From Gonocerus acuteangulatus (Eukaryota; Arthropoda; Insecta; Hemiptera; Coreidae), in the NCBI GenBank assembly GCA_946811695.1, contig OX328125.1, forward strand, positions 38,859,079 through 38,923,078: a DNA stretch of 64,000 nucleotides, written 5' to 3'. Positions 33,411 through 45,150 of this stretch are shown here, in pieces; the stretch's first letter is position 1; each line of letters begins with the position of its first letter. Under the pieces are notes generated by a model that saw nothing but the letters and a program-made list of their open reading frames with translations, had not been told where the DNA came from and made no database searches. A program made the position numbers and the translations under genes.

Positions 33411-34847
33411 AATCAAAGGAATAGCACACACCTTTTGAGCAACCAGAAGGCACTATCACACGATAGTGCCACGACAATTCTGGGCACTATCACACGATGG
33501 GTGAAAATAGAATCAAGTTTTAAAAAGACTAGGCCAAACTTAGAATTTAAATAAGATAAACTTAATACGTTAACCCTAATTGTAATAAAAAGTAATTATA
33601 TATTTTAAATATTAACAATAAAAGCCATAAAAAAAAACAAATTAAAAAGAAAAAACTGTAAATTCAATTAAAACCTCTTTGTTTAATGACATGTCATAAT
33701 CCAAAACAGAAAGAAAATTAATGGTTTCAGGCGCAACTTAATTCCCTGATTATTTTCTTCGTCTTTTTTTTTTTTTTTTTTTTTTTTTTATGACTTGTAT
33801 TTTTTTCTCTTGTATTTAGCTCAAGAATGTAGCTTCATCATCCGTCAAGAGGTATTACAGAGTTATAGTAAAGAAACGATAATAAATTGAAGATAAATTA
33901 TGCCACTGTTATAGATCATAGAAATGTATTAATTTAAATAAATTTAAATTTTTAAATATGCAAACACATGTATTAATTAACAAATAAAAGCATATCCCAA
34001 CTACTTTATTATAAACGTATATTTTATAAAAGATAAAGATAAAAAATATGAACATTTTATCAATAAATTTACTATTAATTATTAAATAAAAAGGGGGGGG
34101 AGAGGAAAAAAAAACTGAAATGAATATTTGTTACGGACACCCAGCATGGGCGTATATAGAAAATAATTTCGGAGGGGGCTGGGAAAATTTCGGGGGGCTG
34201 AGTGCATTTCCGGTGTATGGAATACTAACAATTTAGATCATGGAAGAGTTTTAGCCAACTTAAACGCTATTACACCCAAAATAGAATATGTTTTATGAAC
34301 TAAATGATCTTATTTAATTTATTTATTTCATATTTATATAAAATATCATTGTTAAGAACAATTTTTCTTTTTTCTTCTCTTTTGCTCTTCTTAGTTGTTT
34401 ACATCAATTACAAGCTTTAAAATCAATCAAATTTGAACAGTTTAGCAATACATGTGAGAGTAAGTAGCATGTACCATAGAATTTAATGGAAAATTTCTTA
34501 TTATCTTTTATATTTTCTAAATAAATAGAAATAGATCAAAACATATGAAAATTTTATGTTATCGTTTACGTAGAAACTTCTCTTCCAATCTTCTTCTTCA
34601 TTTTTCGTTCTTCAAATAATGAATATTCCATTTTTGTCTAATTACTTTTTTTTTTAAATTTTACCAAATGATGAGAAATCGTTTCCGAATAAAAAATGTA
34701 AAAAAAAAAAAAAAAAAATATCAGTAAAAATACAAAATAATAAATAACTATGAATTAATATTGTTAATCATCTTCGAATGACAAATAATAAAATATCAAG
34801 ATCAATATCAAGAAAAATTAAAGATTTTTAATACTCGTGAGATATGC
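33411..34847. other. spacer with hairpin and low-complexity tracts
   Basis: GGCACTATCACACGATAGTG at 33451 begins a perfect 9-bp-stem hairpin (second arm ends 33472), and part of it is repeated at 33482. A T run near 33.77 kb and a GGGGGG-rich stretch near 34.1-34.2 kb follow. 33550-33610 and 34.59-34.73 kb match 17.1-17.28 kb. No gene. Confidence 0.45.
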
Positions 34848-34946
34848 TTTAACAGGGTGTCTACTACTTTTGTGAAAGCCAATTTCGTGACTTTTTCGTG
34901 ACATTTTCGTGCCTTGAACGCAAATTTCGTGCCCATTAAAGAGTAA

Positions 34947-35494
34947 ATAAAGTCCGACTCGTAGGAATTGCGTCATCATAGTGCGGTATCGTTCATTTCT
35001 CGAGTGCCATGAGTACAAGAATAGATGCAGTTATTGGTAGGTTTTAATCTTTTGTGACATCATAAAGAGAAGAAAGATTAAGGCGCCACTACACAAGACT
35101 GACAATATTTTAAACGAAAATGACTGCACCCTCTTTCTCCCAGGAATATATTAACTCCCAGGAATACACTATTAACGATAAGTTTCTCATTTTCTTACCT
35201 TGTTTTACTAAAATCATTTACTTATTTAACTGTTAAAAAACACAATTAAAAAAAAACAACCAATTAAAACGTTAGGGAAAAAGAGACAAATACCCGTTCA
35301 AAAGAACAAAACTAACGAGTTCGGAGTTTCAAGCACTTATTTCACCAATTAACATCGCTCCATCTAATCTTACAAGAAAATCTTTTTTGCAGAGAATTTA
35401 GTAAGCTTTCGAATGGATACATTTCACTTTCCACGATTTTATAACCGCTTTAATGATATTTAAGAAAATGTGCAAAGATTAACAATATACAAAA

Positions 35495-35577
<83 letters not shown>
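34947..35577 (+). repeat. Helitron-derived repeat with (TA)n
   Basis: Core block GTCCGACTCGTAGGAATTGC, then CAGTTATTGGTAGGTTTTAA, AGCACTTATTTCACCAATTA and a TA tract at 35499-35577, into which the Tc1 foldback is inserted. Confidence 0.65.
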
Positions 35578-35578
<1 letters not shown>

Positions 35579-37195
35579 CAGCTAGTGTCAAAAGTATTGG
35601 AACACCCATAAATATTTTACATTTTTGGCTTAAATAATGGTGCTTTAGGTAAACAGAAGGCATCAATAGCATGGTGATAAGCTATACTTGAAATATTCCC
35701 TAAAAATCAACATAAAAAAAACGGCATTTCTATTATTAATTAACATTTATCAATAAAATGCAATATTAAGTATTGGAACACCCGATTTCTTTACTAATAC
35801 AGCTGGACTTTGGACGGGTTTAATTCCATCTTATCGGTGAACTTTGTCCTTTTTGGATGACTTGGTAACTTATATGTTTGAATCACTTTGTTTTAGATCA
35901 ATTTTTTTAACATTAGCCAGAGAGAAAAATAAACCTTAGTTAAAATACAAAATCTTATTATTACGATTTAATGAGCGCAAATGTTTGTAAGAAATCGGAA
36001 AAATTGTTAACCTTAGCTAAGTCTACTTATCAAATATTTAAAATCGGTAGAGTACAACCAACTCTTAGGCAGCAAAACATCATATCAGAAGACCGAAGAG
36101 TCTCAATGTATGTGATGAAAGATAAATTTTAAGAAAACCACATGCCAAACCATGGCCTATTGTACCAAAACTTGCGACTGATATCTTGAGGATCATCTGA
36201 CGAGACATAAGTAGCAGTACAGTAAGAAAGGATCTCAGAAAAAATGGATTACGCGGTCGAACATCCCCAAACCCTTACTCATATTTGACTGTAGACAACA
36301 AGCCTCGAGATTTGAGCTCTTCATTCGCTCTCCTCCACGCGTTTTGTCAACTTCTTTGGCTAAAAAGTTCTATTTTGTACTCAAGAACACTTTTAATCCA
36401 CTGCCAGTATTGAGGAGGATGGTAAACACTTTATTTTTCATAGCAAAGTATTTTCTATTTGTTAAATTTACTTACACAAAAGTTCTTCGGTACTATTCGA
36501 CCCCGTAATTAATTTTTCTTGAGATCTTTTCTTACTCTACGGTTGCTTAGCTCCCGTCAGATGATCCTCTATATTTCAGTCACAAGTTTTGGTGCAATCA
36601 GCCATGGTTTTGCCTGTGCTTTTCTTAAAATTGACCTTTCACCACACACAGTATGATTATTCGGTCACCTTATATGAGGTTTTGCCGCCACAGAGCGGTT
36701 GTACCATACCGATTTAATATATTTGATAAGGAAACATGGCTGAGGATTACAATTTTTAAAATTCCTAGCAAACATTTGCGAAAATTATGTAGAGTAATTG
36801 TAATTTTGGCATTCCATCATATATTCGTCTTCCTTACAGGCCAATGTCAAAATATTGAGCTGAAACAAAGTGATTCAAACATATAAGTTACCAAGTAATC
36901 CTAAAAGAGCAAAGTTCACCGATAATATGGAATTAATCCCGTCCAAAGTCCAGCTGTAGTAGTAAAGAAATCGGGTGTTCCAATACTTTTTACGCATAGA
37001 ATATTGCATTTTATATTTAAAATGTTAATTAATAATAGAAATGCCGTTTTTTGGGGGTTGATTTTCGGGGAATATTTTAAGTATAGCTTATCACCATGCT
37101 ATTGATGCCTTCTGTTTACCTAAAGCAGCATTATTTTAGTCACAAATGTTAAAAATGTAAAATATTTATGGGTGTTTCAATACTTTTTATACTAG

Positions 37196-37198
<3 letters not shown>
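35578..37198. mobile_element. Tc1-type foldback: two head-to-head 5' halves
   Basis: The left terminus CAGCTAGTGTCAAAAGTATT and right terminus AATACTTTTTATACTAGCTG are inverted and lie in TA tracts. The inversion continues inward for about 700 bp per arm, through terminal repeats (with a second inner TATTGGAACACCCGATTTCT block) and into N-terminal transposase sequence, leaving a spacer of about 200 bp near 36.3-36.5 kb. The C-terminal catalytic half is missing from both arms. Confidence 0.8.
35971..36275 (+). pseudogene. Tc1 transposase DNA-binding domain relic
   Basis: ATG 35971 opens 53 codons (KSTYQIFKIGRVQPTLRQQN) ending at TAA 36130-36132. After a frameshift, PKLATDILRII and then ISSSTVRKDLRKNGLRGRT match the second paired-like helix-turn-helix of Tc1 transposases. 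No DDE domain. A reverse-oriented damaged copy lies at about 36530-36900. Confidence 0.7.
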
Positions 37199-37263
<65 letters not shown>

Positions 37264-37266
<3 letters not shown>

Positions 37267-37907
37267 AATGATATATTACATTCACGAAAATATTTTTAAA
37301 TTCAAATAACCATCGATATTTTGAAAAGCCCGCGCAAATCACAAACCATATGTACAAATAACATCGTATTATATACGATCAAAATTAATAATGTTTTTGG
37401 ACAATACTGGTATACAATATATCCATATTAAATGTACATCCAGATAACAATAAATTAATTATTTGGTATTGCAAAAAACAATTGTTATCTTTATATATAA
37501 TCCGGTAAACTGCGGAAGTTAAGAAGCAAGGACGCTAAACTTTCCCGCTTTCTCGAACGAAGCGTCAGTCTAGTCTCAGCATTCAGAGGGAGAAGAAGAA
37601 GTCTGTTGCTTCTCAGCGTTGGTGGAAGGCAGAGCTCTCCTCCAAGGAATACCAAGTATATTGAGGTTTTGTTGGAAGCGGATTGAGTTAGAGGTAAGAA
37701 TTGTTTTTTTTTTTGTAGTTGACGGTTATTTTATTATTGTTTGTGTGTAGTTTAATATTGTTTGTATCTCAGAATTGTCTGGAGATAAATGTTATACCGT
37801 TCATTCACTCGGAACTTTAATCCCTGAGGTTAAGTCAAACTCATATAATAAATCTTATTAAAATAATTAAAATATTTTTATTTCTTTTTTTAAAAAAATT
37901 AATCATT

Positions 37908-37910
<3 letters not shown>
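37264..37910 (+). mobile_element. probable solo LTR
   Basis: The segment begins TGTAATGAT and ends ATCATTACA, the TG...CA inverted ends of an LTR, and interrupts a TA tract with ATAT on both sides. Inside are a TATATAA box (about 37493), a downstream GC-richer stretch with a TCAGTC initiator-like site, a possible splice donor AGAGGTAAGAATT (about 37690), and an AATAAA near 37855. At 647 bp it is a plausible LTR. No internal retroelement sequence is present, so it would derive from LTR-LTR recombination. Confidence 0.6.

Positions 37911-37962
<52 letters not shown>
37911..37962. repeat. (TA)n microsatellite, right part
   Basis: Continues the TA tract of 37199-37263 beyond the solo LTR. Confidence 0.9.
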
Positions 37963-37966
<4 letters not shown>

Positions 37967-38261
37967 AATTTTACATCCATTCAAAGCAATTAATAAAACT
38001 CTTCAGTTAATTACATTAATTTGAAAAATGAAGAAACGATGATACTAAAAATTTTAAAATGGTTGGAATTAGGAGCCTCAAAAATATTGAATAATGGTGG
38101 TACAAAATTTCTAAAAATATTATTTATTAAATAATTATTGTCAATTTACAGACAGAATATAGTTTATTAAAATGTGAACATCAATATTGAAGTTTGCAAG
38201 ATAAACTTTACACATGAATAAAGAATAATACATGTAATAACAAATAATGTCTTCAAAACAA

Positions 38262-40554
38262 TCATTTTTGGAAGAGTTTTATTTTTTTCTTCGCAGCATC
38301 AAGTTCAGAGATAACAGCATTCATTTCTGCATCCGATTCTTTTTGAAGTTTTCTTTTTTTCTCTTCTAGAACTTTAATAGTATGAGTTAATTCCTTAACA
38401 TTTTTGTCTGCATCTGATCTTTCGGTCTCTTTGACATTTAAAGCCTCTCTCCTCCTTCTTGATGCTTGGTTAACTGAAGAAATCATTCCTTGAGTTATCT
38501 CAATTTTATTTATGCCACCAGCTGCTAACACAGAGGAATAAACACGACGTTGAGCTATCAAGGAATGTTCTTGTAAATTTTCTACTAGGCATTCTTTATT
38601 AATCGAAAATCCTCTTTCAACTTCTGCATTGCCATGGAAGAGTGTAAGCATTCTTTTCAAAAATAATGCATCTTGATTTTTATCTAAGTGTTGTACAAAA
38701 AATTCATCTAATCTGTCATTATTCTCATTGAATTCTTTCAAGCTTGTTTGAAAATTCTTTCTACCACATATGTCTAAATATTGTTTTTTAATAAGATCCC
38801 CTTCAATTGGCGCAAGATTCTTTTTGTTAACAAGCTCTTTCAATGCCAGAGTAATTCGTTCTTTTCGCACAGATTCCTTAAGCATTACAGCAGGAGAAAG
38901 AGAAGAAAGACCTTTGACAAGACCTTTTGATAAGGGTGATTTTGGACTAACTGCTATTTTTTCAAACAGGTGAAGGAAAACTGCCTTGCATCCATTCAGA
39001 AAAGAATATTTTTCTATTTCTGTCATATTTTTAAATTCAGCTCTAGCTCCAAATCCAACATCCATGGATTTCTGAGATAAATGTTTATCAGATTTCTGGA
39101 ACTCAAGAAGTTGAAGCCTCTTCCCATTCAAAATTTGAGCCATGATATCCTTTTTAATAAAACGACTTGCTATAGAATGTGACATACTATAAACCTCTTC
39201 ATAAAGAAATGGTACCATTGGTTTATTTGACTGGTACTTTGTTAAAAAGGGTTCCAGTTCAGTTACAAGTGATTGCAAGAAATATAACTTGGCTGCTAAT
39301 GATGGATCTTTTAAGAAGTTCTGCACAACTGTGAAATTTCTACTATCTGGAGGATCATCTTTAGCATTTTGTATATATATCTTTAAGCCAGGTATCATAG
39401 CAATAGCCCTACCTAATACTTTTGAGTTTTCAGTCCACCGGATTGTGCACAGTTTTAGTGGAAAAAGATTGATTCCAGAAGCCTCACTGAGTTTTGCTCT
39501 TCTTGATGGGAAATCTTTGAACAGAAAATAAAGGGAACGCAAAAACGTACTTATCTGCCATTCACTTTTTTTTTTCTGCAGTTCTATATGCATTATTAAT
39601 AACATGCAAGCTGCATGTTCCTATATCTAAAATCTCTTGATCCTCGGACATCATATGTTTAAACTCTTCCAAAAACTTTAAATTAACATTCGGACCATCA
39701 ACTGAAATTTGAATAATGTTTTTCAATGATAAACCAATATCAGTCATTGCATTTGAAAAACCGTGAAGTAAATCTAGTGCGCGAGATCTTTTCAAAAACA
39801 CCGATGTAAGGTATTGAGTCTGAACTTTATCACCAGAAGAATCCCAAAATCGCACAATTACGTCCATTTGGCCCATCTGAGCTATTTTGTTAAGGCTCTC
39901 ATCGATAGATATGCAGAAATATTCACAATTCTTTATCTGCTTAACCAGTAAATTTTCAAAATGAGGCCCAAGTCCAAATGTAATGATATATCCTAGTTTG
40001 TCTTTGTGCATTTTGAATTTTGAAGCAATCACACTGTCGGGAAACATTAGGGGAAATAACTCACCCGCAGCAGCATAACACCTGTCAGAGGAATGCGACA
40101 TAACTTTACTTATTGCCCACAATATTTCGGCCCTTCTTACATCAGGAGTAAGTAAATGAGACAGAAGTTTCCTTTCTCCATCCGTTTTTTCAGAAGATAC
40201 TACACAGGTTGCTTGTGAAGGTGTAATGGTTGATGTAGATTGATTGAGATATATTTGTGTTTCAGATGAACTTGGGGTTTTACTTCTTGAATCTCCTAAA
40301 GAACTTTCTGAAACATTTTTGTTGGTAAAATTTAATGTAGGCTGTTTATCGCCAAGTAAAGCCTTTTCCAGGGCACTATGCTTTTTTCCCTTTTGGTGCA
40401 GGTGAACACTACCAAGTCCACTATAACTTACGTCAAAAGTGGAGTTGCAAAATCTGCAGAATGCTCGATATTTATTAGTGTCAACAGATCTAAGCCACTT
40501 CGCTAATGTTTTATCTTCGAAAAGCCATGCCTGCTGAAAAGCGCACTTCCCCAT
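38262..40554 (-). CDS. hAT transposase with BED-like zinc finger, one frameshift
   Basis: Two overlapping frames: 40554-39562 (330 codons) and 39605-38262 (447 codons). N-terminus: BED/TTF-like finger with Cys33, Cys36, His53, His59. RNase H fold: Asp218 in CISIDES, Asp286 in ISVDGPN, CxxH at 314-317, RW in the insertion domain, and Glu in AEVERGFS, so the DDE triad is intact. The hAT dimerisation region follows, then a C-terminal coiled coil. Frames meet in an A10 run (39566-39575); nine As would join them into about 763 residues. An AATAAA lies about 95 bp past the stop, and a 3' splice site TTTTTTTTAG precedes the ATG. It would excise and insert hAT elements in the nucleus. Apart from the run it looks young. 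Confidence 0.85.
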
Positions 40555-40677
40555 TTTGAAACAATAATCTAAAAAAAAAGGAAAATAAATAAATATAAAA
40601 TATTAATCATGAGTAAAATTATTTCATCATTGCTGAAATAATATATTATAATATTATTGCATCAACTACTTCAAAAA

Positions 40678-40985
40678 AGTCGGCCTTGCAGGAACTGCGT
40701 TACCTTAGCACAATTCCGTTCATATCCCTAGTGTTATTAGTAAACGAATAGAAGCGGTTATTGATAGACTTTGATCTTTTTTAAAAAAAAAAATAAAACA
40801 AAATCTCAAAGATAAGGAAGATTTAAGGCAACTATACAGGAAACTGACAGTAAATGATAGCCCCTGCCTTTTCAACGTTCCTCTAATTAAAATCTCTATT
40901 ATCAATACGTTTCGCATTTTCTTGCCTTGTTTTACTAAACTATTCATTTTACTGTTAAATGTGATTTAGAACAAAAAACAATCGA
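40678..40985 (+). repeat. Helitron-derived repeat fragment
   Basis: Core block TTGCAGGAACTGCGTTACCT, followed by GCGGTTATTGATAGACTTTG as in the other copies. Confidence 0.6.
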
Positions 40986-40989
40986 ATAA

Positions 40990-41660
40990 AAAGTCCGTCA
41001 CGCAGGGGCTGCATAACTAAGCACTTTCTGCAGAATTATTTTCCTCAGGGAACAGGATACAGTCTCTCTAGTAGGAGATAGCGCTCCTTGCGGCGGCCTT
41101 GCGAACCTGGCGGGCTATTCTATTGAAATATATTACAAAGTAAACCCCCCTTTCCGGATGACAGATTTAGCTCATTTTTACAAAACTTATTTCCCATGAG
41201 TTACTCATGATGTTTACCGCGTTTCGTTACAACCAGAGTTGGGCAAACGTTAGCGGGCGCTAAAAGCTGATACCTCTCCGCTAATTTAGCGAAACTGTAG
41301 AAAGCCAGCGCTAACAATTAGCGGCTAGCGGCGGCAGTGCGCTAACCGCTAATCTATTTATGAAATATCGTAATTGCTAATAGCTTAAGCTATAGTAAGC
41401 TATAGTTACAAGTTGTAACTATAGCTTAAGCTATTAGCAATTACGATATTTCTTAAATAGATTAGCGGTTAGCGCACTGCCGCCGCTAACCGCTAATTGT
41501 TAGCGCTGGCTTTCTACAGTTTCGCTAAATTAGCGGAGAGGTATCAGCTTTTAGCGCGCGCTAACGTTTGCCCAACTCTGGTTACAACACAGCAGAAATT
41601 ACGACAGGTATGAGTATATTAGTAATTTGGGTCCAGAGTAAACCCCCCCCCTCCTAATGA
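40990..41660 (+). repeat. family-2 repeat, partial copy
   Basis: Matches 17281-17830: GTCCGTCACGCAGGGGCTGC, TAGCGCTCCTTGCGGCG, CCGCGTTTCGTTACAA, ATTACGACAGGTATGAGTAT. Interrupted by the MITE at 41234-41580. Confidence 0.8.
41234..41580. mobile_element. foldback hAT MITE with exact 8-bp target duplication
   Basis: 347 bp that is almost a complete palindrome: ends CAGAGTTGGGCAAACGTTAG and its reverse complement, centre AGTTACAAGTTGTAACT. GTTACAAC lies on both sides (41226-41233 and 41581-41588). The uninterrupted site GTTTCGTTACAATACAGC exists in the related repeat at 17.75 kb. No coding capacity; needs a hAT transposase, though not necessarily the neighbouring one, whose element has different ends. 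Confidence 0.92.
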
Positions 41661-41699
41661 ACCGATTTAGGTAGTACTGGACGTATAAATAGTACGAAA

Positions 41700-42790
41700 T
41701 ATATAATTTTGGGCCTCTGACCAGTTATTCCCACTCAAATATATAATATCTTGACCATTATATTGGCAATGGTTTTGTTAAGACCATTTGAGTGCGTATA
41801 TAACGTTTGAAAGAAAATACATAAAATAGTATTGTAAAATATATTATTGAAGCGAATGGAATGCTCTACAACCCCATAACCAACATTTATTTTTTGGGTG
41901 CATCGTTGAAGAGATATCCGGTCGAGAATAGAAAAAAGTGTGTTTTTCCCCAAAATGACAGACTTTCAAGAGCGGATATTTTGAAAACTAAAGATATCTC
42001 AAAACACTTTATAGTATAGAACTTGTAGGAAATTTAATAAGTCTTCATTAGTTATAGAAAGGTTATGTCGCTAGGACGCAGGGTTTCCGAGATATAAGTG
42101 AAAACCCGAAAAATGGGACCTTCTAAACCCCCCCCCCTCCCCCCCCCGGCTCAAAGGCTACGGGTGAGGACTTTTGATATGTTGACCACCTAACTAGCCG
42201 AAACAAAGTTATGAAGTTAGAAATTGTGTTCCAAACATTTCCACCTATAATTCTTAGTTTCCCGGGCTGGTAGTCGCTACATTTCAGATTTCACGATGAA
42301 CACTGAAATTATTTTTACGTTTGAAGGAAAATACAAAAAATAGCAAAGTAATATATATTATTGAAGGGAATGCAATACTCTACAACCCTATGACCGCGAT
42401 TTATTATTTTGGTACATCTTTGATGAGTTATCCGGCCAAAACGGGGAAAAAGTATGCGGCAAAAGTTTTTCCCCAAAATGACAGACTTTCAAGAGCGGAT
42501 ATTTGGAAAACTAAAGATATCTCGAAAAACTTTATAGAATAGAACTTGTAGGAAATTTAATCAGCTTTCATTTGTTATAGAATGGTTATGTCGCTAGGAC
42601 GCAGGGTTTCCGAGATATAAGTGAAAACCCGAAAAATGGAACCTTCTAAACCCCCCCCCCCCGGCTTAAAGGCTAGGGGCGAGGACTTTTGATATGTTCA
42701 CCTCCTATCCAGCCCAAACAAAGTTACGAAGTCAAAAATTGTGTTCCAAAAATTTCCATTTATAACTGTTCGTTGCCTGGACTGTTAGTC
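41700..42790 (+). repeat. two tandem units of the 500-bp repeat
   Basis: Corresponding points ACTCTACAACCC recur about 510 bp apart (about 41865 and 42375). Each unit ends with a poly-C run and GGACTTTTGATATGTT. Confidence 0.8.
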
Positions 42791-43078
42791 CAGATACAGC
42801 TATAGATGGAAATTTTTGGAACACAATTTTTGACTTCATAACATTGTTTAGGCTAGTAAGGAGGTCAACATATCAAAAGTCCCCACCCCTAGCCTACGAG
42901 CCGGGGGGGGGGGGGAGGGGGAACAACACGTCCTAGCAACATAACTATTCTATACAAAATGAAAGCTTATTAAATTTACTACAAGTGTTATTCTCTCAAG
43001 TTTTCTGAGATATCTTTAGTTTCCGAGCTATCTGCTCTTAAAAGTCTGTAATTTTGGGGGAAAACAATTTTGCCACCC
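42791..43078 (-). repeat. inverted 500-bp repeat unit
   Basis: Reverse copy of the unit 5' to it; GGACTGTTAGTCC marks the inversion point near 42785. Confidence 0.8.
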
Positions 43079-43106
43079 ATTTTTTCCTCTTTTAGACCGG
43101 AGTAAG

Positions 43107-43454
43107 TGTTTTAAGTAAGTGTTGTATCGTCAAACAAGTGTTTTGTTTGTGATGGGGAAATTGCTGCATCCAGTCCTGATGTTTCCAATGTGGGTAAAAA
43201 AGGTATAGTTTGCCTTAAAAAAGCCAGTAAAGAGAGAGGTGATGGCAAAATCAGCCAACTAGCTAATTTGACTTCACTTCTTGTCCACACATTATGTAGG
43301 AGAAATTACACGAGGACCGATTCGATTGCGGCTTCTTTAAGGCAAACTATACCTTTTTTACCCACATTGGAAACATCAGGACTGGATGCAGTAATTTCCC
43401 CATCACAAACAAAACACTTGTTACTCATTTTGACGATAGAACACTTACGACATC
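43107..43454. pseudogene. inverted pair of zinc-finger transposon-gene fragments
   Basis: Arms of about 110 bp (43107-43219 and 43343-43454) are inverted copies. The plus copy reads CFVCDGEIAASSPDVSNVGK, then KKASKERGDGKISQLANL, then VHTLCRRNYTRTDSI, giving a CxxC...HxxxC finger. The minus copy starts MSNKCFVCDGEITASS from ATG 43428; an 8-base deletion removed this ATG from the plus copy. I recall similar N-termini in uncharacterised arthropod transposon proteins. Only the N-terminal about 65 codons remain. Confidence 0.6.
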
Positions 43455-44084
43455 GTTAAATATTTATCACTCAGCCCCCACCTTATAAACGCCCATTATA
43501 AGAGAAAATTTTAAAAAACTTTTAAAACTTACACTCCACTCGCGATGACTGCTTGAACTGTCTATGATCAGGCGATCTAACCGCAACTGCCTTAGGAGAA
43601 ACGTTTATTTTCTTAGTAAAAACACAAGTTCCTCCCTCTAAAAGGAAATATAAATGCCTTCATTGCGTTCTATTCAGCGAAATACCACGAAACAAATGTG
43701 TTTCGGCCTAGGAAGGGAAGGTTTTCTAGAAACCCTCCAGCAGTTGTAACATTAGCGAGTTCCGAGATCCGTCACTCGTTCCTCTCGGAGACCGCCTGAT
43801 AAGAGAACGCCACATGGAGAGTCTACTGTAAATGTAAACTATTTTATAAGCACAAAATGTGTCAAAAATGCGTTGTACTGAAAAATAAACTCACTTGCCA
43901 TATAGATACTGTGCCAAGACGGAAAAAAATACACAGTTTTTTAAAATTTGGGGGGGGGGGGCTGCAGCCTCCTCCACATTTTTGAATATTTAGTTGTGAG
44001 CTATTTACACGTCGAGTGCTCACTATGTTTACATAATAGAGCTTATTTTGGAAAATAGGTCGACTGGAAAGGGTGAGAAATTGA
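43455..44084. other. spacer inside the repeat array
   Basis: No recognised gene; could be the upstream region of the fragment above. A G-run and CTGCAGCCTCCTCCAC occur near 43.95 kb. Confidence 0.35.
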
Positions 44085-45150
44085 AAAATTCATTAGTCGC
44101 AAAACTTCAGATTCTTCGGTGAAAAACTGAAATTGTGTTAGCATTTGACAGGAAATATATAAATTGATAATGTGATATATATTATTGAAGGGACCGTAAT
44201 GCTCTACAACCCTATAACCGGCATTTATTTTTTGGGTGTACCGTTGAAAAGTTATCCGGTCAAAAAGAGCAAAAAGTGAGGGTCAAAAATGTTTTTCCCA
44301 AAATTACAGACTTTCAAGAGCGGATATCTCAAAAACTAAAACTTTCTCGGAACACTTGATTGAATAGAACTTGTAGCAAATTTAATCAGCTTTAATTTGT
44401 TTTAGATTAATCATGTCGCTTGGACGCATGGTTTCCGAGATATAAGTTAAAACCTGAAAAAAGGACCTTCTAACCCCCCCTCCCCCGGCGCAAGGGCTAC
44501 GGGCGGGGATTTTTGATATGTTGACCACCTAACTACCTCAAACTATGTTAAGAAGTCATGAATTGTGTTCCAAACATTTCCCTCTTTAACTTTTTCGACG
44601 CCTGGTCTATTATTCGAGAGTAGTCGCCAAATATCAGATTTCACGATGACCACTGAAATTGTTTTAACGGTCGAAGGAAAATACATAAAATAGTAAAGTA
44701 ACATATATAATTGAAGGAAAAGTAATACTCTACAACCATATAATCGGCATTTATTTTTTTAATATAAGAGTATATAAGATGGTATAAGAGTTATCCGGTC
44801 TAAAAGAGGAAAAAATGAGTGGCAAAATTGTTTTCCCCCAAAATTACAGACTTTTAAGAGCAGATAGCTCGGAAACTAAAGATATCTCAGAAAACTTGAG
44901 AGAATAAAACTTGTAGTAAATTTAATAAGCTTTCATTTTGTATAGAATAGTTATGTTGCTAGGACGCGTTGTTTCCGAGATATAAGCGAAAACCGCAAAA
45001 TGGTACTTTATAACCCCCCCTCCCCCCGGCTCATAGGCTAGGGGTGGGGACTTTTGATATGTTGACCTCCTTACTAGCCTAAACAATGTTATGAAGTCAA
45101 AAATTGTGTTCCAAAAAATTTCCATCTATAACTATTCGTTGTCTGGACTG
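44085..45150 (+). repeat. two further units of the 500-bp repeat
   Basis: Diverged units starting near 44.09 and 44.63 kb with ATTTCACGATG-type blocks, ACTCTACAACC and the poly-C tail. Confidence 0.75.
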
